64,000 nucleotides of DNA from Legionella adelaidensis (GTDB taxonomy: Bacteria; Pseudomonadota; Gammaproteobacteria; Legionellales; Legionellaceae): positions 248,001 to 312,000 of the forward strand of contig NZ_LR134418.1 in assembly GCF_900637865.1 (NCBI RefSeq), written 5' to 3'. A program made the position numbers and the translations under genes. Below the pieces are notes generated by a model. It was not told where the DNA came from. It was given only the letters and a program-made list of their open reading frames with translations, and searched no databases. Within the stretch, counting starts at the first letter, position 1. Every line of letters begins with the position of its first letter. This document shows positions 33,223 to 42,490 of this stretch, piece by piece.

Positions 33223-35691
33223 ATGCCAAAATCAAATAATGAAAATCAAGACACCGAATTAGATAATATAATCCAGGAGTTCAATACACAGCTGGCATTG
33301 AATGATTCGCTACGAAAACACGCAATGAGTGTAGAAAGCCTGGAACGGAAAATCAGATCTCTAGACCGTCAAATCGCAGCTATTGAAACTTCGAACTTTA
33401 CGGAAGTTGAAGAGCGTATTGAAGATGCGCAAGCACTAATTTTAAAAATTACGACATTACAAGAGACACTCCAGTCACATAATAACATTTCCGATTTACT
33501 CGAGGCTGGTGGATTGCTTAGCCTGAGAGAAAAATACTTCCCGCAACTGGTATCGTTATTTCACAGGGCTGATGATATCTGTAAATCAAAAACATCCGCC
33601 AAGCAGTCCTCCCCCTTAAGCGAACAAAAGCAGGCTGCTTCTGTCATTAGTAAATTGACACTGTTCCAGCAAGCTTACAAAGTAAAAAGCGCTTATTCAG
33701 CTATCAACTTAGGCCTTAAATATAAAAAAGCTGAATTTCCAGAGTACTTACATAAAAGTACCGAAGATATCCACGCCGATTTAGCCGCAAAAATGCATAA
33801 TGAAGTCCGTTCAATGCGAAGGGATATTCAAAGAATTAAAAAATCCGGGAGAAAACCCGCCCAAATTGAAAAAGACTTGCAACAAATTAAAATTCCTTCA
33901 TTAAATCCGATTAAAAAATTGTCCCAAAGAAATCTTCGCGCGATAAAAAAGGCCTTATCTGTGGATTTAGAAAGGCTGATAACTACAGGGAAACTTCCTG
34001 CAACTGCAAGAAATAGCTTTGGGTTATTACCAGACGAAATTGATTTATTTGGAGCACTATTAAATCTTCCTTATAAACTGCAACATGGTACTAACCATTT
34101 TTCAGATATTGCAAGAACTGGCAGACTTGATTCTCTTACCGAAATCCAACGCCATCGCCCAGAGTATAGCTCTCCTTTTTCTACTCCGGGCAATTTACAA
34201 GAACTGGGTAACGGCGGCTTTATATTTTTTCGCTGCTTCGTGGATGGGGTCAATAGCGATCAAACGCGCTATGGCAATACGCGAATAATCACGGACTTAT
34301 CGTTATTAAGAGAAATTGGCTGGGTTTCTTTGCATGATCAATTAGTTCCTTTTTCTAGTCATAATCGGCAACAAACTTTATATGAAGGCAAGCGGCTACT
34401 CTTTAAAGCAACCCCCGCTGATGTACATAATAAAGCGCATAAGCATAAAAGCGCAGATGGTATTCGGTATACCTATCGTGTAGCGCCCATTACAACTTAT
34501 CAGGCAGGAACAAAGGATACGCAAAAAGCGTTTGGCACTACCATAGCAACCAGTGAAGAGACAATTAAATTTACTGAAGAAATATTCTACGGCCCAGACA
34601 TTCTCCCCGGTATCGCACTCTCCCTCATTCATAGGCTACGGAAATTAAATGCTTGTGGATTTCGCCAAAAACTTCTTAACGATTTCAGCAAAGCTTCCGA
34701 TATGGATAAAATTATGCTACTCGGTAAAGTAGTTAAAGATTTTTACCGTATCGAAGGTAAGTATCCCTTGGGATTGCCTTTTGAATACAGTGCAACATCG
34801 CAAAGAGCCTTTTTTAGGCCAGTAGCCGGAAGTGATCCCCATCGCCGTAAAGAGGATTGCCATTTAATGATTGAAAATCCAGAAGGTGATGGCCGGCAAA
34901 ATATCGATTTATCTGTGAATACAGAGAATGCCAAACAAGCATTTTTTTCTGAGAAACTACTGGAAACGGAAAATCAAATTGCCGTTCTCCAAAAGCAAGT
35001 AGGAAGAACCAACAAAGAAGAAGACATCAAAACGCTTGCAATATATCGGCAAAGAAAACGTGATTTGGAGGAAAAACTTCAAGTTTTTGCAGAAAAAACT
35101 GAGGAATACTTACAAAAAATCGAAGAAGCTTGTCCCGATCAAGATATAACATGGGTTCGCAAACGCTCTTATGAGTTTCTTAAACTGCTAGCTATGCACT
35201 TTGTTCCTTTTTTTGATGGCGACACTATTACCATAGATGATTTCAAAACTATCTCTTTGCAAAAGCTGGCATTATTAGCCCATGAGACATGGGTCGATTT
35301 ATTAGAAATGGACGAAACGCTTTGGCCAACTCTATTGTTATTTTCCTCAGAAGAATTAGAAGGGATGGCTGGTGGAAATGTCACGTTAGCCATAGATGAC
35401 AGAGGGTATCGTTTAGAAGAACTTCGTGCACTATTTAATAAAGATGAAGAAATTTATTCTTATGCCACATGTGATGATTTATATGATCTGATTATTCAAC
35501 TCGCTCCACATATTCCAGAAAAATTATTTCGATTTATTGAAGACACTGGGGAGGATATTGATTGGGAAGAGATTACTGATAGTTTAGATGGTATGGAAAG
35601 AATGCTGTTTGAAATGAATTTGAGAGATTATTTTGAAGGGTCGCAGGAAAGTGAGAATAGTAGTGATGATGCTTTTTCATATATTTCTTAA
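33223..35691 (+). CDS. Large coiled-coil protein with ADP-ribosyltransferase-like motifs
   Basis: 822 residues. Residues about 35-90 form a coiled coil (SLERKIRSLDRQIAAIE). A central segment looks like an ART fold: LQHGTNHFSDIARTGRLDSL (His288-Gly-Thr, where DarT/PARP-type enzymes have HxT or HGT), GNGGFIFFRCFVDG and YGNTRIITDLSLL. It then ends with FTEEIFYGPDILPGIALSLI (Glu452/453 at the catalytic-Glu position). A second coiled coil lies near 585-635. The C-terminus is acidic and polar (EGSQESENSSDDAFSYIS), like an E-block type IV secretion signal. No signal peptide or membrane segment is present. A TATAAT lies at 33191-33196. The activity call is tentative. Confidence 0.6.
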   Translation: MPKSNNENQDTELDNIIQEFNTQLALNDSLRKHAMSVESLERKIRSLDRQIAAIETSNFTEVEERIEDAQALILKITTLQETLQSHNNISDLLEAGGLLSLREKYFPQLVSLFHRADDICKSKTSAKQSSPLSEQKQAASVISKLTLFQQAYKVKSAYSAINLGLKYKKAEFPEYLHKSTEDIHADLAAKMHNEVRSMRRDIQRIKKSGRKPAQIEKDLQQIKIPSLNPIKKLSQRNLRAIKKALSVDLERLITTGKLPATARNSFGLLPDEIDLFGALLNLPYKLQHGTNHFSDIARTGRLDSLTEIQRHRPEYSSPFSTPGNLQELGNGGFIFFRCFVDGVNSDQTRYGNTRIITDLSLLREIGWVSLHDQLVPFSSHNRQQTLYEGKRLLFKATPADVHNKAHKHKSADGIRYTYRVAPITTYQAGTKDTQKAFGTTIATSEETIKFTEEIFYGPDILPGIALSLIHRLRKLNACGFRQKLLNDFSKASDMDKIMLLGKVVKDFYRIEGKYPLGLPFEYSATSQRAFFRPVAGSDPHRRKEDCHLMIENPEGDGRQNIDLSVNTENAKQAFFSEKLLETENQIAVLQKQVGRTNKEEDIKTLAIYRQRKRDLEEKLQVFAEKTEEYLQKIEEACPDQDITWVRKRSYEFLKLLAMHFVPFFDGDTITIDDFKTISLQKLALLAHETWVDLLEMDETLWPTLLLFSSEELEGMAGGNVTLAIDDRGYRLEELRALFNKDEEIYSYATCDDLYDLIIQLAPHIPEKLFRFIEDTGEDIDWEEITDSLDGMERMLFEMNLRDYFEGSQESENSSDDAFSYIS

Positions 35692-35758
35692 TTTATTTAA
35701 ATCTTCTGTAACCCCGTTTAACCTTTTATTAAAAATATGCAAACAAGTAGATAAAAAC

Positions 35759-35786
35759 GTAAGGGTCTAACAAGTTAGACCCTTAC
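35759..35786. terminator. Bidirectional terminator hairpin
   Basis: The arms GTAAGGGTCTAAC and GTTAGACCCTTAC form a perfect 13-bp stem with a 2-base centre between convergent genes (stops at 35691 and 35792). It is flanked by A/T-rich sequence on the left side. Confidence 0.75.
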
Positions 35787-35791
35787 AACTC

Positions 35792-37162
35792 CTAGAGTGT
35801 TTTCATAAATGCTGTTAAATCTTGTTTTTCCTGAGTAGTTAAATTGGTTTGTAAGATCAGGTTAAAAAATTCTACGGTATCTTCCAGAGTTAGAAGCCGC
35901 TCATCATGCAAATAAGGAGGAGAATCTTTTATTCCGCGTAATGGAAACGTTTTGATTGGACCATCCCCTACAGCTCTAATTCCATTAATAGTTTGGGGAT
36001 TAAAAAAGCGCTCTGTTTGCAAATTATGCATTGTGTTGTCCGTATAATAGGGAGGAGCATGGCAGGTTGCACATTGACCTTTACCAAAGAAGATTTCCTG
36101 TCCGCGCAACTCCGACTCCGTTGCTTTTGCCGGAATTAATTTGCCGTCTAAACCAAGCTTTGGGGCTGGCGGGAAATCGAGCAATTCCTGGAATTCAGCC
36201 ATAAAATGGACTTGACTTCCTCTTTCCAGAATATTAACGCCTTTTTTAGTAGCAATAACTGGGTCACCATCAAAATAAGCAGCTCTTTGCTCAAACTCGG
36301 TGAAATCTTCTACTGTTTTTAATGCGCGCTGGGAACCAAATAAACGTTGAATATTAACCCCGCGTAAACTGGGAGTATCTAAACGGTGACGAAACTCTTG
36401 TGGCCTGATATCCCCAACCAAATGGGTAGCTGCATTGGTATGACCATTGGTGTGGCAATCAAAACAAGCAACCCCTCTGCTGGCAGCTTTAGTACGACGA
36501 TCATCAGTTTGGTTAAATTGTTGTTGTGGAAAGGGAGTAAGCAATAAACGCAGCCCTTCCAATTGTTTTGGATTTAAAATTCCATTGAAAATTTCAAAAT
36601 AGTTGGCTAGCGTAATTAATTGCCCCTTGGATACATCGCCTAAGTCAGGACGTGTAGTTAAAAAAATGGGGGCAGGAAACTCGGGTAAAAAATGCTCGGG
36701 AAGATCAAAATCCAGATCAAAACGCGTCAGATCACGTTGTTCTTGTTTATTTAGTTCATCAATTTCAAATTGAGGAAATACCATACCACCCTCCGCCTGG
36801 TTTGGGTGTGGAAGCGGTAGAAATCCTTGGGGAAACAACCCTTTTTCTTTAATTTCCTCGGGAGTCATGGCATTTAGCTTTTCCCACGTCATCCCTTCTG
36901 GTAATTTGACTCGCACGCCCTCCTGGAGAGGTTTACCATTGGTCATGGTGGCATCCTTCGAAGGCTTATTACTTAAATCGTAACGCTTACTTAGGAGCTC
37001 CTGCTGACGTTGATTAATCGCAGGTTTGTCCTTACTCATTCGCTCAACCGTTGTTTTGAAGTCTTCCTTAATGACTACAGGAAGGTAACTGGAAGGAGGA
37101 TCCGCAAAGACAACAGAAAAACTGAAAAAAGAAAATAGAAACCAATACGTGTTCTTAAGCAT
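35792..37162 (-). CDS. Di-haem cytochrome c peroxidase/MauG-family protein
   Basis: 456 residues with a signal peptide (MLKNTYWFLFSFFSFSVVFA). Two haem c sites are visible: CFDCH (Cys233, Cys236, His237) and CATCH (Cys364, Cys367, His368). FPLRGIKDSPPYLHDERLLTLEDTVEFFN near the C-terminus matches the cytochrome c peroxidase family. The N-terminal 150 residues are longer than in classical CCPs (about 330 in total). It would be periplasmic and reduce peroxide or oxidise another substrate. It is monocistronic, sharing a terminator with the gene at 33223. Confidence 0.88.
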   Translation of the reverse strand: MLKNTYWFLFSFFSFSVVFADPPSSYLPVVIKEDFKTTVERMSKDKPAINQRQQELLSKRYDLSNKPSKDATMTNGKPLQEGVRVKLPEGMTWEKLNAMTPEEIKEKGLFPQGFLPLPHPNQAEGGMVFPQFEIDELNKQEQRDLTRFDLDFDLPEHFLPEFPAPIFLTTRPDLGDVSKGQLITLANYFEIFNGILNPKQLEGLRLLLTPFPQQQFNQTDDRRTKAASRGVACFDCHTNGHTNAATHLVGDIRPQEFRHRLDTPSLRGVNIQRLFGSQRALKTVEDFTEFEQRAAYFDGDPVIATKKGVNILERGSQVHFMAEFQELLDFPPAPKLGLDGKLIPAKATESELRGQEIFFGKGQCATCHAPPYYTDNTMHNLQTERFFNPQTINGIRAVGDGPIKTFPLRGIKDSPPYLHDERLLTLEDTVEFFNLILQTNLTTQEKQDLTAFMKTL

Positions 37163-37370
37163 ATAAAATCCATTTATGTATACCTGTGAACCTAAAATTC
37201 TAATTTATTTTTGTTTTTTCTTAAAGCGAAAAGAGAAGTATATGGGTAAACGTTTATCACTCGATTGCAGCAATAATTGCAAAAACAACCACATACTGTA
37301 CTATAAATATAAATAATGTTTAATTATTTAATAACAAGAATTACTCTTAATTCAACAGTATCAACTTGAA

Positions 37371-37598
37371 ATGGAAAAATACCTTAATAAAAGTGGGAAC
37401 TCTGGAGTAGAAGCTTATGATATAGGCCTTGACTATATTAAAGTAAAATTTAAAACTTCCTCCCTCATTTATGTTTATACATATAAAATACCCGGTGTAC
37501 GCGAAGTCAATTTGATGAAAGGTCTAGCCCAACAAGGCCTGGGTTTAAGTACATATATTAGCCAACATATTAAAACTAATTTTGAAAGAACAGAATAA
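37371..37598 (+). CDS. Small KTSC-like domain protein
   Basis: 75 residues. VEAYDIGLDYIKVKFKTSSLIYVYTYKIPG followed by GLSTYISQHIKTNF fits the KTSC fold, a short beta-rich module with a G-xYxxxxI tail often found alone or fused to lysyl-tRNA synthetases. No partner gene adjoins it. Function is unknown. The ATG at 37371 lacks a clear ribosome-binding site. Confidence 0.55.
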   Translation: MEKYLNKSGNSGVEAYDIGLDYIKVKFKTSSLIYVYTYKIPGVREVNLMKGLAQQGLGLSTYISQHIKTNFERTE

Positions 37599-37668
37599 TC
37601 AATTCCTAAAACAAACTACCTAATATTTGCCCTACCCTATTCAAATAATTTTTTTTAACACAGGAGTG

Positions 37669-38574
37669 TTACATCCCAGGCCTGGTTGATTGGGCTTCCT
37701 CATGCTCTGTTTCAGAATTCCTTTGCCCTTCTTGTTGGGCACTTTGAGGTGAGTCCTTTGGTGCCGTATTGGAAGAAAGGAAGGAATCATTCGATTTAAA
37801 CTGGACAAGAGACCCATCTGGCCCAGGAGGATGGTAAAGCTGGCCATCTTTTGCAACAGCAACAACCTGATCTCCTACCTTTAGTGTAAAATCGGACTCT
37901 TTTGCCTGCTCCATGAAAAAGTCTACTGCCTTATCCTGTGAGGGAAACTTCATATTAATTCCCCCGCTTTTTTCATCTATAGTACATTTACCAAACCCCG
38001 GGGGATAGTTATCGGCATCTGTTTTAAATTTTCTATCGTAATTACTAAAAATTTGATTAATCTTTCCTTGCTCTTTTTGCTCAATTGCTGCTTGAGCCTG
38101 CACTCTATGAGTAATGGATTGAGAGGTAGAGGGAGGGGTATGTGAGGGCATAGGCTGCAAAAAGGAAGGGGCAGCGGCCTGTCTGTTCTTAGCAGCAGTA
38201 ATTTGACTTTGTATCTCATTTAATTCCATTTGAGAAAGATTTTCTTTATCCTGTTTCATACGCAAATTTTGTAATGCTTGAGCTTCTGTGGTCATCAACT
38301 GCAGCTTATTTTTGTCTGCTTTAGGGTCATAGAGATATAAAGCATCATTGGTGAGAACATATGTTTTTGACTGGATGTCTTTCAGATCCTCTAATAGACT
38401 TTCACCTGTTTTAGACGTATTCAATTTCTGGAAAGAGGTATCTGTAGGAGGCTCGACTGCGGAAGGAATAGTTTCTTGCGCAAGATTACTTGAATATCTT
38501 ACAAAACTATCAACTTCGGTTATCGTCTCGTAGGAAGGTGATTTTTGTAACAGCTCCAGAATAAATGAAATCAT
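37669..38574 (-). CDS. Hydrophilic protein of unknown function, candidate effector
   Basis: 301 residues, largely disordered-looking with a Gln/Ser/Pro-rich middle (AAPSFLQPMPSHTPPSTSQS) and a helical segment at 95-135 (EAQALQNLRMKQDKENLSQ). A short beta region (DFTLKVGDQVVAVAKDGQLY) is the only compact part. The C-terminus is rich in Glu, Ser and Gln (QQEGQRNSETEHEEAQS), a common feature of Dot/Icm substrates. No signal peptide is seen. It has no enzymatic motif. Confidence 0.6.
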   Translation of the reverse strand: MISFILELLQKSPSYETITEVDSFVRYSSNLAQETIPSAVEPPTDTSFQKLNTSKTGESLLEDLKDIQSKTYVLTNDALYLYDPKADKNKLQLMTTEAQALQNLRMKQDKENLSQMELNEIQSQITAAKNRQAAAPSFLQPMPSHTPPSTSQSITHRVQAQAAIEQKEQGKINQIFSNYDRKFKTDADNYPPGFGKCTIDEKSGGINMKFPSQDKAVDFFMEQAKESDFTLKVGDQVVAVAKDGQLYHPPGPDGSLVQFKSNDSFLSSNTAPKDSPQSAQQEGQRNSETEHEEAQSTRPGM

Positions 38575-38671
38575 TTATTGCCCAAATTGATCTTATATTT
38601 TACTAGTATAGATAAATTAAAGTATTTACGCTAAATGACCCCTGGGTTTTTTAACTTAATACTGCCAAAAT

Positions 38672-39391
38672 ATGGCATCATTAATTGTGGGAAACATTTT
38701 GTCTAGAACGCAACGTCTTTTTGACCTCATACAAATTCTTCGTCGACACCGCAACCCCGTAAATGGAAAAAAATTAGCGGATGAACTCGGAATAAGCCTG
38801 CGGACTCTATATCGGGATGTTGCCACTTTACAAGCACAAGGCGCCTCAATAGAGGGAGAGCCTGGCATAGGGTATGTCTTGCAGCCTGGATTTCTGTTAC
38901 CCCCTTTGATGTTTTCTGAAGAAGAGATTGAAGCATTAGTACTTGGATCCCGCTGGGTAGCGCGAAGAGCAGATCAGCAACTAAGGCATGCTGCGGCCAA
39001 TGTATTAGCTAAAATATCCGCAGTTTTGCCTGAAGATTTACGCCGCCAGCTTGAATTTTCTGGTCTATTTATTGGTCCGGCGCATACCGTAGTGGCGAAA
39101 GATGACAAAAAAGAAATAGTAATTCGTCATGCCATTCGCAAAGAAAATAAGTTGCACATGACTTACATGGATGTGAAAAATGAGGAGTCACAACGAATTA
39201 TCTGGCCCATGGCACTGGGTTTTTTTGAGGAAGTACATGTAATAGTTGCTTGGTGTGAATTACGAGAAGACTATCGTCATTTTCGTACAGATAGAATTGC
39301 CAATCTAACACAACTACAAATACGTTATCCTATACGCCGTCAAGCTTTACTTAAAAAATGGCGTAAAATCCACAATATTCCTGAACAATAA
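38672..39391 (+). CDS. YafY-type transcriptional regulator (HTH_11 plus WYL)
   Basis: 239 residues. The N-terminal wHTH is SRTQRLFDLIQILRRHRNPVNGKKLADELGISLRTLYRDVATLQ (about residues 11-55), followed by EGEPGIGYVLQPGFLLPPLMFSEEEIEALVLG and a WYL-like ligand-binding domain (HMTYMDVKNEESQRIIWPMALGFFEEVHVIVAWCELREDYRHF). Such proteins regulate adjacent genes, here probably the VOC and GyrI-like genes downstream. A TTG at 38699 (LSRTQRL), just after GGGAAAC, may be the real start, because the canonical family begins at SRTQRL. Confidence 0.88.
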   Translation: MASLIVGNILSRTQRLFDLIQILRRHRNPVNGKKLADELGISLRTLYRDVATLQAQGASIEGEPGIGYVLQPGFLLPPLMFSEEEIEALVLGSRWVARRADQQLRHAAANVLAKISAVLPEDLRRQLEFSGLFIGPAHTVVAKDDKKEIVIRHAIRKENKLHMTYMDVKNEESQRIIWPMALGFFEEVHVIVAWCELREDYRHFRTDRIANLTQLQIRYPIRRQALLKKWRKIHNIPEQ

Positions 39392-39470
39392 ATTAGCATT
39401 TACTGCTGACAAAAATTGACATCCCTCTTGAGTAAACTCTCTCCAATAACTTTTATTAAAGGAGAAAAAT

Positions 39471-39848
39471 ATGTCCCTTGAACCCAATGCCATTATTCTT
39501 TATGTTGAGAATCTTGCCATAAGCAGCCATTTCTATCGTGATCTATTGAGTACCAATCCAGAAGAGGCTTCGCCTACATTTAATGCTTTTAGATTATCAA
39601 ATGGAATGAGCCTTGGTCTAAAAGCAAAACATGCCGTTGAACCCTCTCCCCATAACACCAGCGGTAATGGTGAATTAGCTTTTATCCGCCATAGTGATAA
39701 AGAAGTTGATGAATTGTTTGCCAAATGGCAAGAGAAAAGAATCCATATTATTTTCTCACCAGATAGAGTGCCGTATGGCTATACTTTTGTCGCACTTGAT
39801 CCAGACGGTAACCGCTTGCGGGTGATTTCTCTTGAAAATAAAGAATGA
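39471..39848 (+). CDS. VOC-family protein
   Basis: 125 residues with the paired VOC motif: ILYVENLAISSHFYRDLLS at the N-terminus and YTFVALDPDGNRLRVISLE at the C-terminus, containing the typical DPDGNxLRV strand. It has a strong ribosome-binding site (AAAGGAGAAA). It is 80 bp after the WYL regulator and 57 bp before the GyrI-like gene. Glyoxalase-type isomerase or drug-binding activities are possible. Confidence 0.82.
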   Translation: MSLEPNAIILYVENLAISSHFYRDLLSTNPEEASPTFNAFRLSNGMSLGLKAKHAVEPSPHNTSGNGELAFIRHSDKEVDELFAKWQEKRIHIIFSPDRVPYGYTFVALDPDGNRLRVISLENKE

Positions 39849-39904
39849 CCCTGCCCACTACTATTATTAAACCAATTGCTTTGGTAACTTGAGGAGTAAT
39901 AAAA

Positions 39905-40351
39905 ATGTCACTTGCGCCGCCTAGCTTCAAATATGTGGAAAGTTTTACCGTTACCGGATTTAGTGCCAGGACAAAAAACAGTGATGAATTCATGGAAAAA
40001 ACTGCTAAAATTCCCGCCCTTTGGCAACAGCTTTATTCCAGTAACCTGGCTGCAAATACAAGCTTATTTGGAGTGTATTCAGATTATCAGTCCGATGCTA
40101 ATGGCCTCTATACCATTACTGTCGGCACCCAAGAAAGTAATCTCCACTCATACCCCAGCTCGATAAAAATTCATACAGGAAACTATCTCGTTTTCCACGG
40201 CAAAGGCCCCATGCCGCTTGCTGTTATTGAAACGTGGAAACATATTTGGAATTATTTTGAAACGAATCACCAGAATAAACGTAATTTCATAAGTGATTTT
40301 GAATTGTATGATGGCGTGGATGAGGTGAGTATCTACATTGGTATTAATTAA
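39905..40351 (+). CDS. GyrI-like small-molecule-binding protein (integron-type effector-binding domain)
   Basis: 148 residues. The SOUL/GyrI-like fold is indicated by KYVESFTVTGFSARTKN, IPALWQQLYSS, FGVYSDYQSDANGLYTITVG and YLVFHGKGPMPLAVIETWKHIWNYFE. This type, called Cass2/YdeE, binds cationic compounds and can accompany AraC- or WYL-type regulators. GAGGAG precedes the ATG. It likely forms a regulatory or tolerance operon with the two genes upstream. Confidence 0.82.
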   Translation: MSLAPPSFKYVESFTVTGFSARTKNSDEFMEKTAKIPALWQQLYSSNLAANTSLFGVYSDYQSDANGLYTITVGTQESNLHSYPSSIKIHTGNYLVFHGKGPMPLAVIETWKHIWNYFETNHQNKRNFISDFELYDGVDEVSIYIGIN

Positions 40352-40537
40352 TTAACCATACTTATATCCTCTACATACGGGAAGGCGAACTAAAAAATTC
40401 TCGCTTATCTTTGCAGAAATACTATTTCCCTCATTATGGGAGGATATAAACCGGTGCAAAGGTTTATAAGAATTAACGGTTGTAAGTTACAAGAATTTCC
40501 ATGAATATATAATCACGTTAAAACATTAGAGTTTAGT

Positions 40538-40963
40538 GTGAGTTTGAATTTAAGACCCTTACAAAGTGCTGTCACCCAATTACAGGAAGCCATTGATTTT
40601 TCGAATTCTGATTTAGCAAAAAAAGACTCAAAATTATTTAATCAATTTCGTAACTCTGTAATTCAATGCTTTGAATTTTCTTATGAACTATGCTGGAGAA
40701 TGATTAAAAGACAATTAGAACTTGATTTGCCAACCCCTTCAGAAGTAGATCAACTTAATTTTAACGATATGATGCGTACCGCAGCTGAACGAGGATATGT
40801 TGAAAATCCTGTTGTTTGGATGCGCTATAGGAAGTTACGGAATGTTACTTTCCATGCTTATGACGAAAAACTTGCCCAAGAGGTATATGAGGTCGCTATT
40901 CTTTTTTTACATGATGCTAAAGAATTATTAAGAACACTACAAACTAATTCCTATGAAACCTAA
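40538..40963 (+). CDS. HEPN-type partner of nucleotidyltransferase (HI0074 family)
   Basis: 141 residues, all helical: LRPLQSAVTQLQEAIDFSN, FRNSVIQCFEFSYELCWRMIKRQL, and RYRKLRNVTFHAYDEKLAQEVYE. RNxxxH-like residues are at the HEPN active position (RNVTFH). Such proteins pair with a MNT nucleotidyltransferase to form toxin-antitoxin modules, where HEPN is the RNase toxin and MNT adenylylates it. The start is GTG at 40538. It overlaps the MNT gene by 11 bp. Confidence 0.85.
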   Translation: MSLNLRPLQSAVTQLQEAIDFSNSDLAKKDSKLFNQFRNSVIQCFEFSYELCWRMIKRQLELDLPTPSEVDQLNFNDMMRTAAERGYVENPVVWMRYRKLRNVTFHAYDEKLAQEVYEVAILFLHDAKELLRTLQTNSYET

Positions 40964-41261
40964 TACCCTCGATTTATCTTCGGCTGATTTAGCACTCATA
41001 TTACAGCTGTTGAATCAACATATTCCTAACTATACAGTCTGGGCCTTTGGCTCACGTGTTAATAAAACTGCTAAAAAATTTTCGGACTTAGATTTAGTAA
41101 TTAAAACGGTAAAACCTTTACCTTTAAACTTATTAAGTGATTTAAAAGACGCTTTTTCAGCTTCTGAGTTACCTATTCGGGTTGATATTCTAGACTGGAG
41201 CCGTATTAATGAAGACTTTCAAAAAATAATCCAAAAAGATTTCATAGTTTTAAAGCCATGA
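40953..41261 (+). CDS. MNT-family minimal nucleotidyltransferase (HI0073 family)
   Basis: 102 residues. VWAFGSRVNKTAKKFSDLDLVI holds the GSx10DxD motif of DNA-polymerase-beta-like nucleotidyltransferases; the later IRVDILDW supplies the third acidic residue. It overlaps the HEPN partner gene by 11 bp. It likely neutralises the HEPN protein by AMP transfer to its Tyr. It is a compact, intact module. Confidence 0.88.
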   Translation: MKPNTLDLSSADLALILQLLNQHIPNYTVWAFGSRVNKTAKKFSDLDLVIKTVKPLPLNLLSDLKDAFSASELPIRVDILDWSRINEDFQKIIQKDFIVLKP

Positions 41262-41354
41262 GTTGGCCCAACACTCTCCTACTGCAATTGCACTACTCAA
41301 GGCACCCTTAGTGACAGGGAATCAATCTGGTTGGCATTTTCATGTTTTCATACC

Positions 41355-42305
41355 TTATAATTCAAAATAAACAACACCAATAATCAGCAGGCCTAAAATT
41401 AACATAATGGGATAAAACCAACGGGCAAAATCTGTTATCTTTTTTAAATACTTTTTGTCCCATAGTTCTCCTAAAACAATGATTAAGGCCTTACTACCAA
41501 CCAGAAAATAAGTAAATAATAGAAACGCCTGGAATAAAGTAATGTAGGAAACAGAAGGTACTTCTCGCGATACTGCCCATTGAAATGCGACCAGTGTTAA
41601 CAATCCTGTCAAAACCAAGGATAAACGGTTGATCGCGGGTTGATAAGGAAGCCACAAAACTCCATGGCTAATAGCAATGATAATTAATAATGGGATAATC
41701 ACTTTATAGAGATAAAAACCACTTCTTCTTTCAAACTGTACATTTAAATTGTAAACAGGTTTATTTTGTCGGTCCCCAAGAGTATGTTCTTCGCCAATAA
41801 TTTGCCACTCATCAAGATTATCATGAACGTATTTCTGGATTTTTTCAGACAAAATAAAGTATTTTTGTTCAAAAGGAGAATATCCAAAAGGCGTTATCCT
41901 GATAGGAATCATTTGCTTATCAAAAGGGAATTGGTGTAGATCCATGGGGGTTTCAATCTGAATATTAAAGGTTTCCAGGTAATCTACTTGACCTGTAGGG
42001 GAAATAGTTAAAGATTTTAATTGAGGATTTATTTTTCCCCGCAATTCCAAAATTTGATAGTAAGGCCACCATATTTTTTTTAAAATTTCATCAACAGCCG
42101 GTCCCTGATAGTATTCTGAATGGTTACTGGGAGAGTCAGCCTGCCAGCGCATATGAACGGATAACTCCAAATCGGCCACTTCTTCTTGAGGATAAATAGC
42201 ATTAACGTTGTTAACATTAATAGCTATTCCTACCTCGCGTACTGTCTGAGCAAAGGAATAACACGTAACCAGGCACAATAGCAAAAACAATAGCTTTTTA
42301 GACAT
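41355..42305 (-). CDS. Bacterial pentameric ligand-gated ion channel homologue
   Basis: About 316 residues. Signal peptide MSKKLLFLLLCLVTCYSFA. The extracellular beta domain contains the Cys-loop-equivalent segment with MDLHQFPFDKQMIPI (no Cys pair, as in GLIC/ELIC). Then come VYNLNVQFERRSGFYLYKVIIPLLIIIAISH (TM1), INRLSLVLTGLLTLVAFQWAVSREVPSVSYITLFQAF (TM2-TM3) and a fourth helix at the end (YPIMLILGLLIIGVVYF). It should form a ligand-gated cation or anion channel in the inner membrane; the ligand is unknown. I start at 42305, preceded by GGAGAC; an ATG 13 codons earlier is less likely. Confidence 0.88.
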   Translation of the reverse strand: MSKKLLFLLLCLVTCYSFAQTVREVGIAINVNNVNAIYPQEEVADLELSVHMRWQADSPSNHSEYYQGPAVDEILKKIWWPYYQILELRGKINPQLKSLTISPTGQVDYLETFNIQIETPMDLHQFPFDKQMIPIRITPFGYSPFEQKYFILSEKIQKYVHDNLDEWQIIGEEHTLGDRQNKPVYNLNVQFERRSGFYLYKVIIPLLIIIAISHGVLWLPYQPAINRLSLVLTGLLTLVAFQWAVSREVPSVSYITLFQAFLLFTYFLVGSKALIIVLGELWDKKYLKKITDFARWFYPIMLILGLLIIGVVYFEL

Positions 42306-42490
42306 TAAGTCTCCATTAAATATTTTATTTCTATTATGGCACATACGTTAACTTAGTAATTCCATATAGCCACTATACCTCCATGTATTTATAGTTATCT
42401 ATTGAATTTTTGAACTTTTAGACTTAAATTCTTATAATTTGCTTTAACGCTTTTTCTAGGTTTAAGGATACCCCGTTTAAGGAAGAAACT

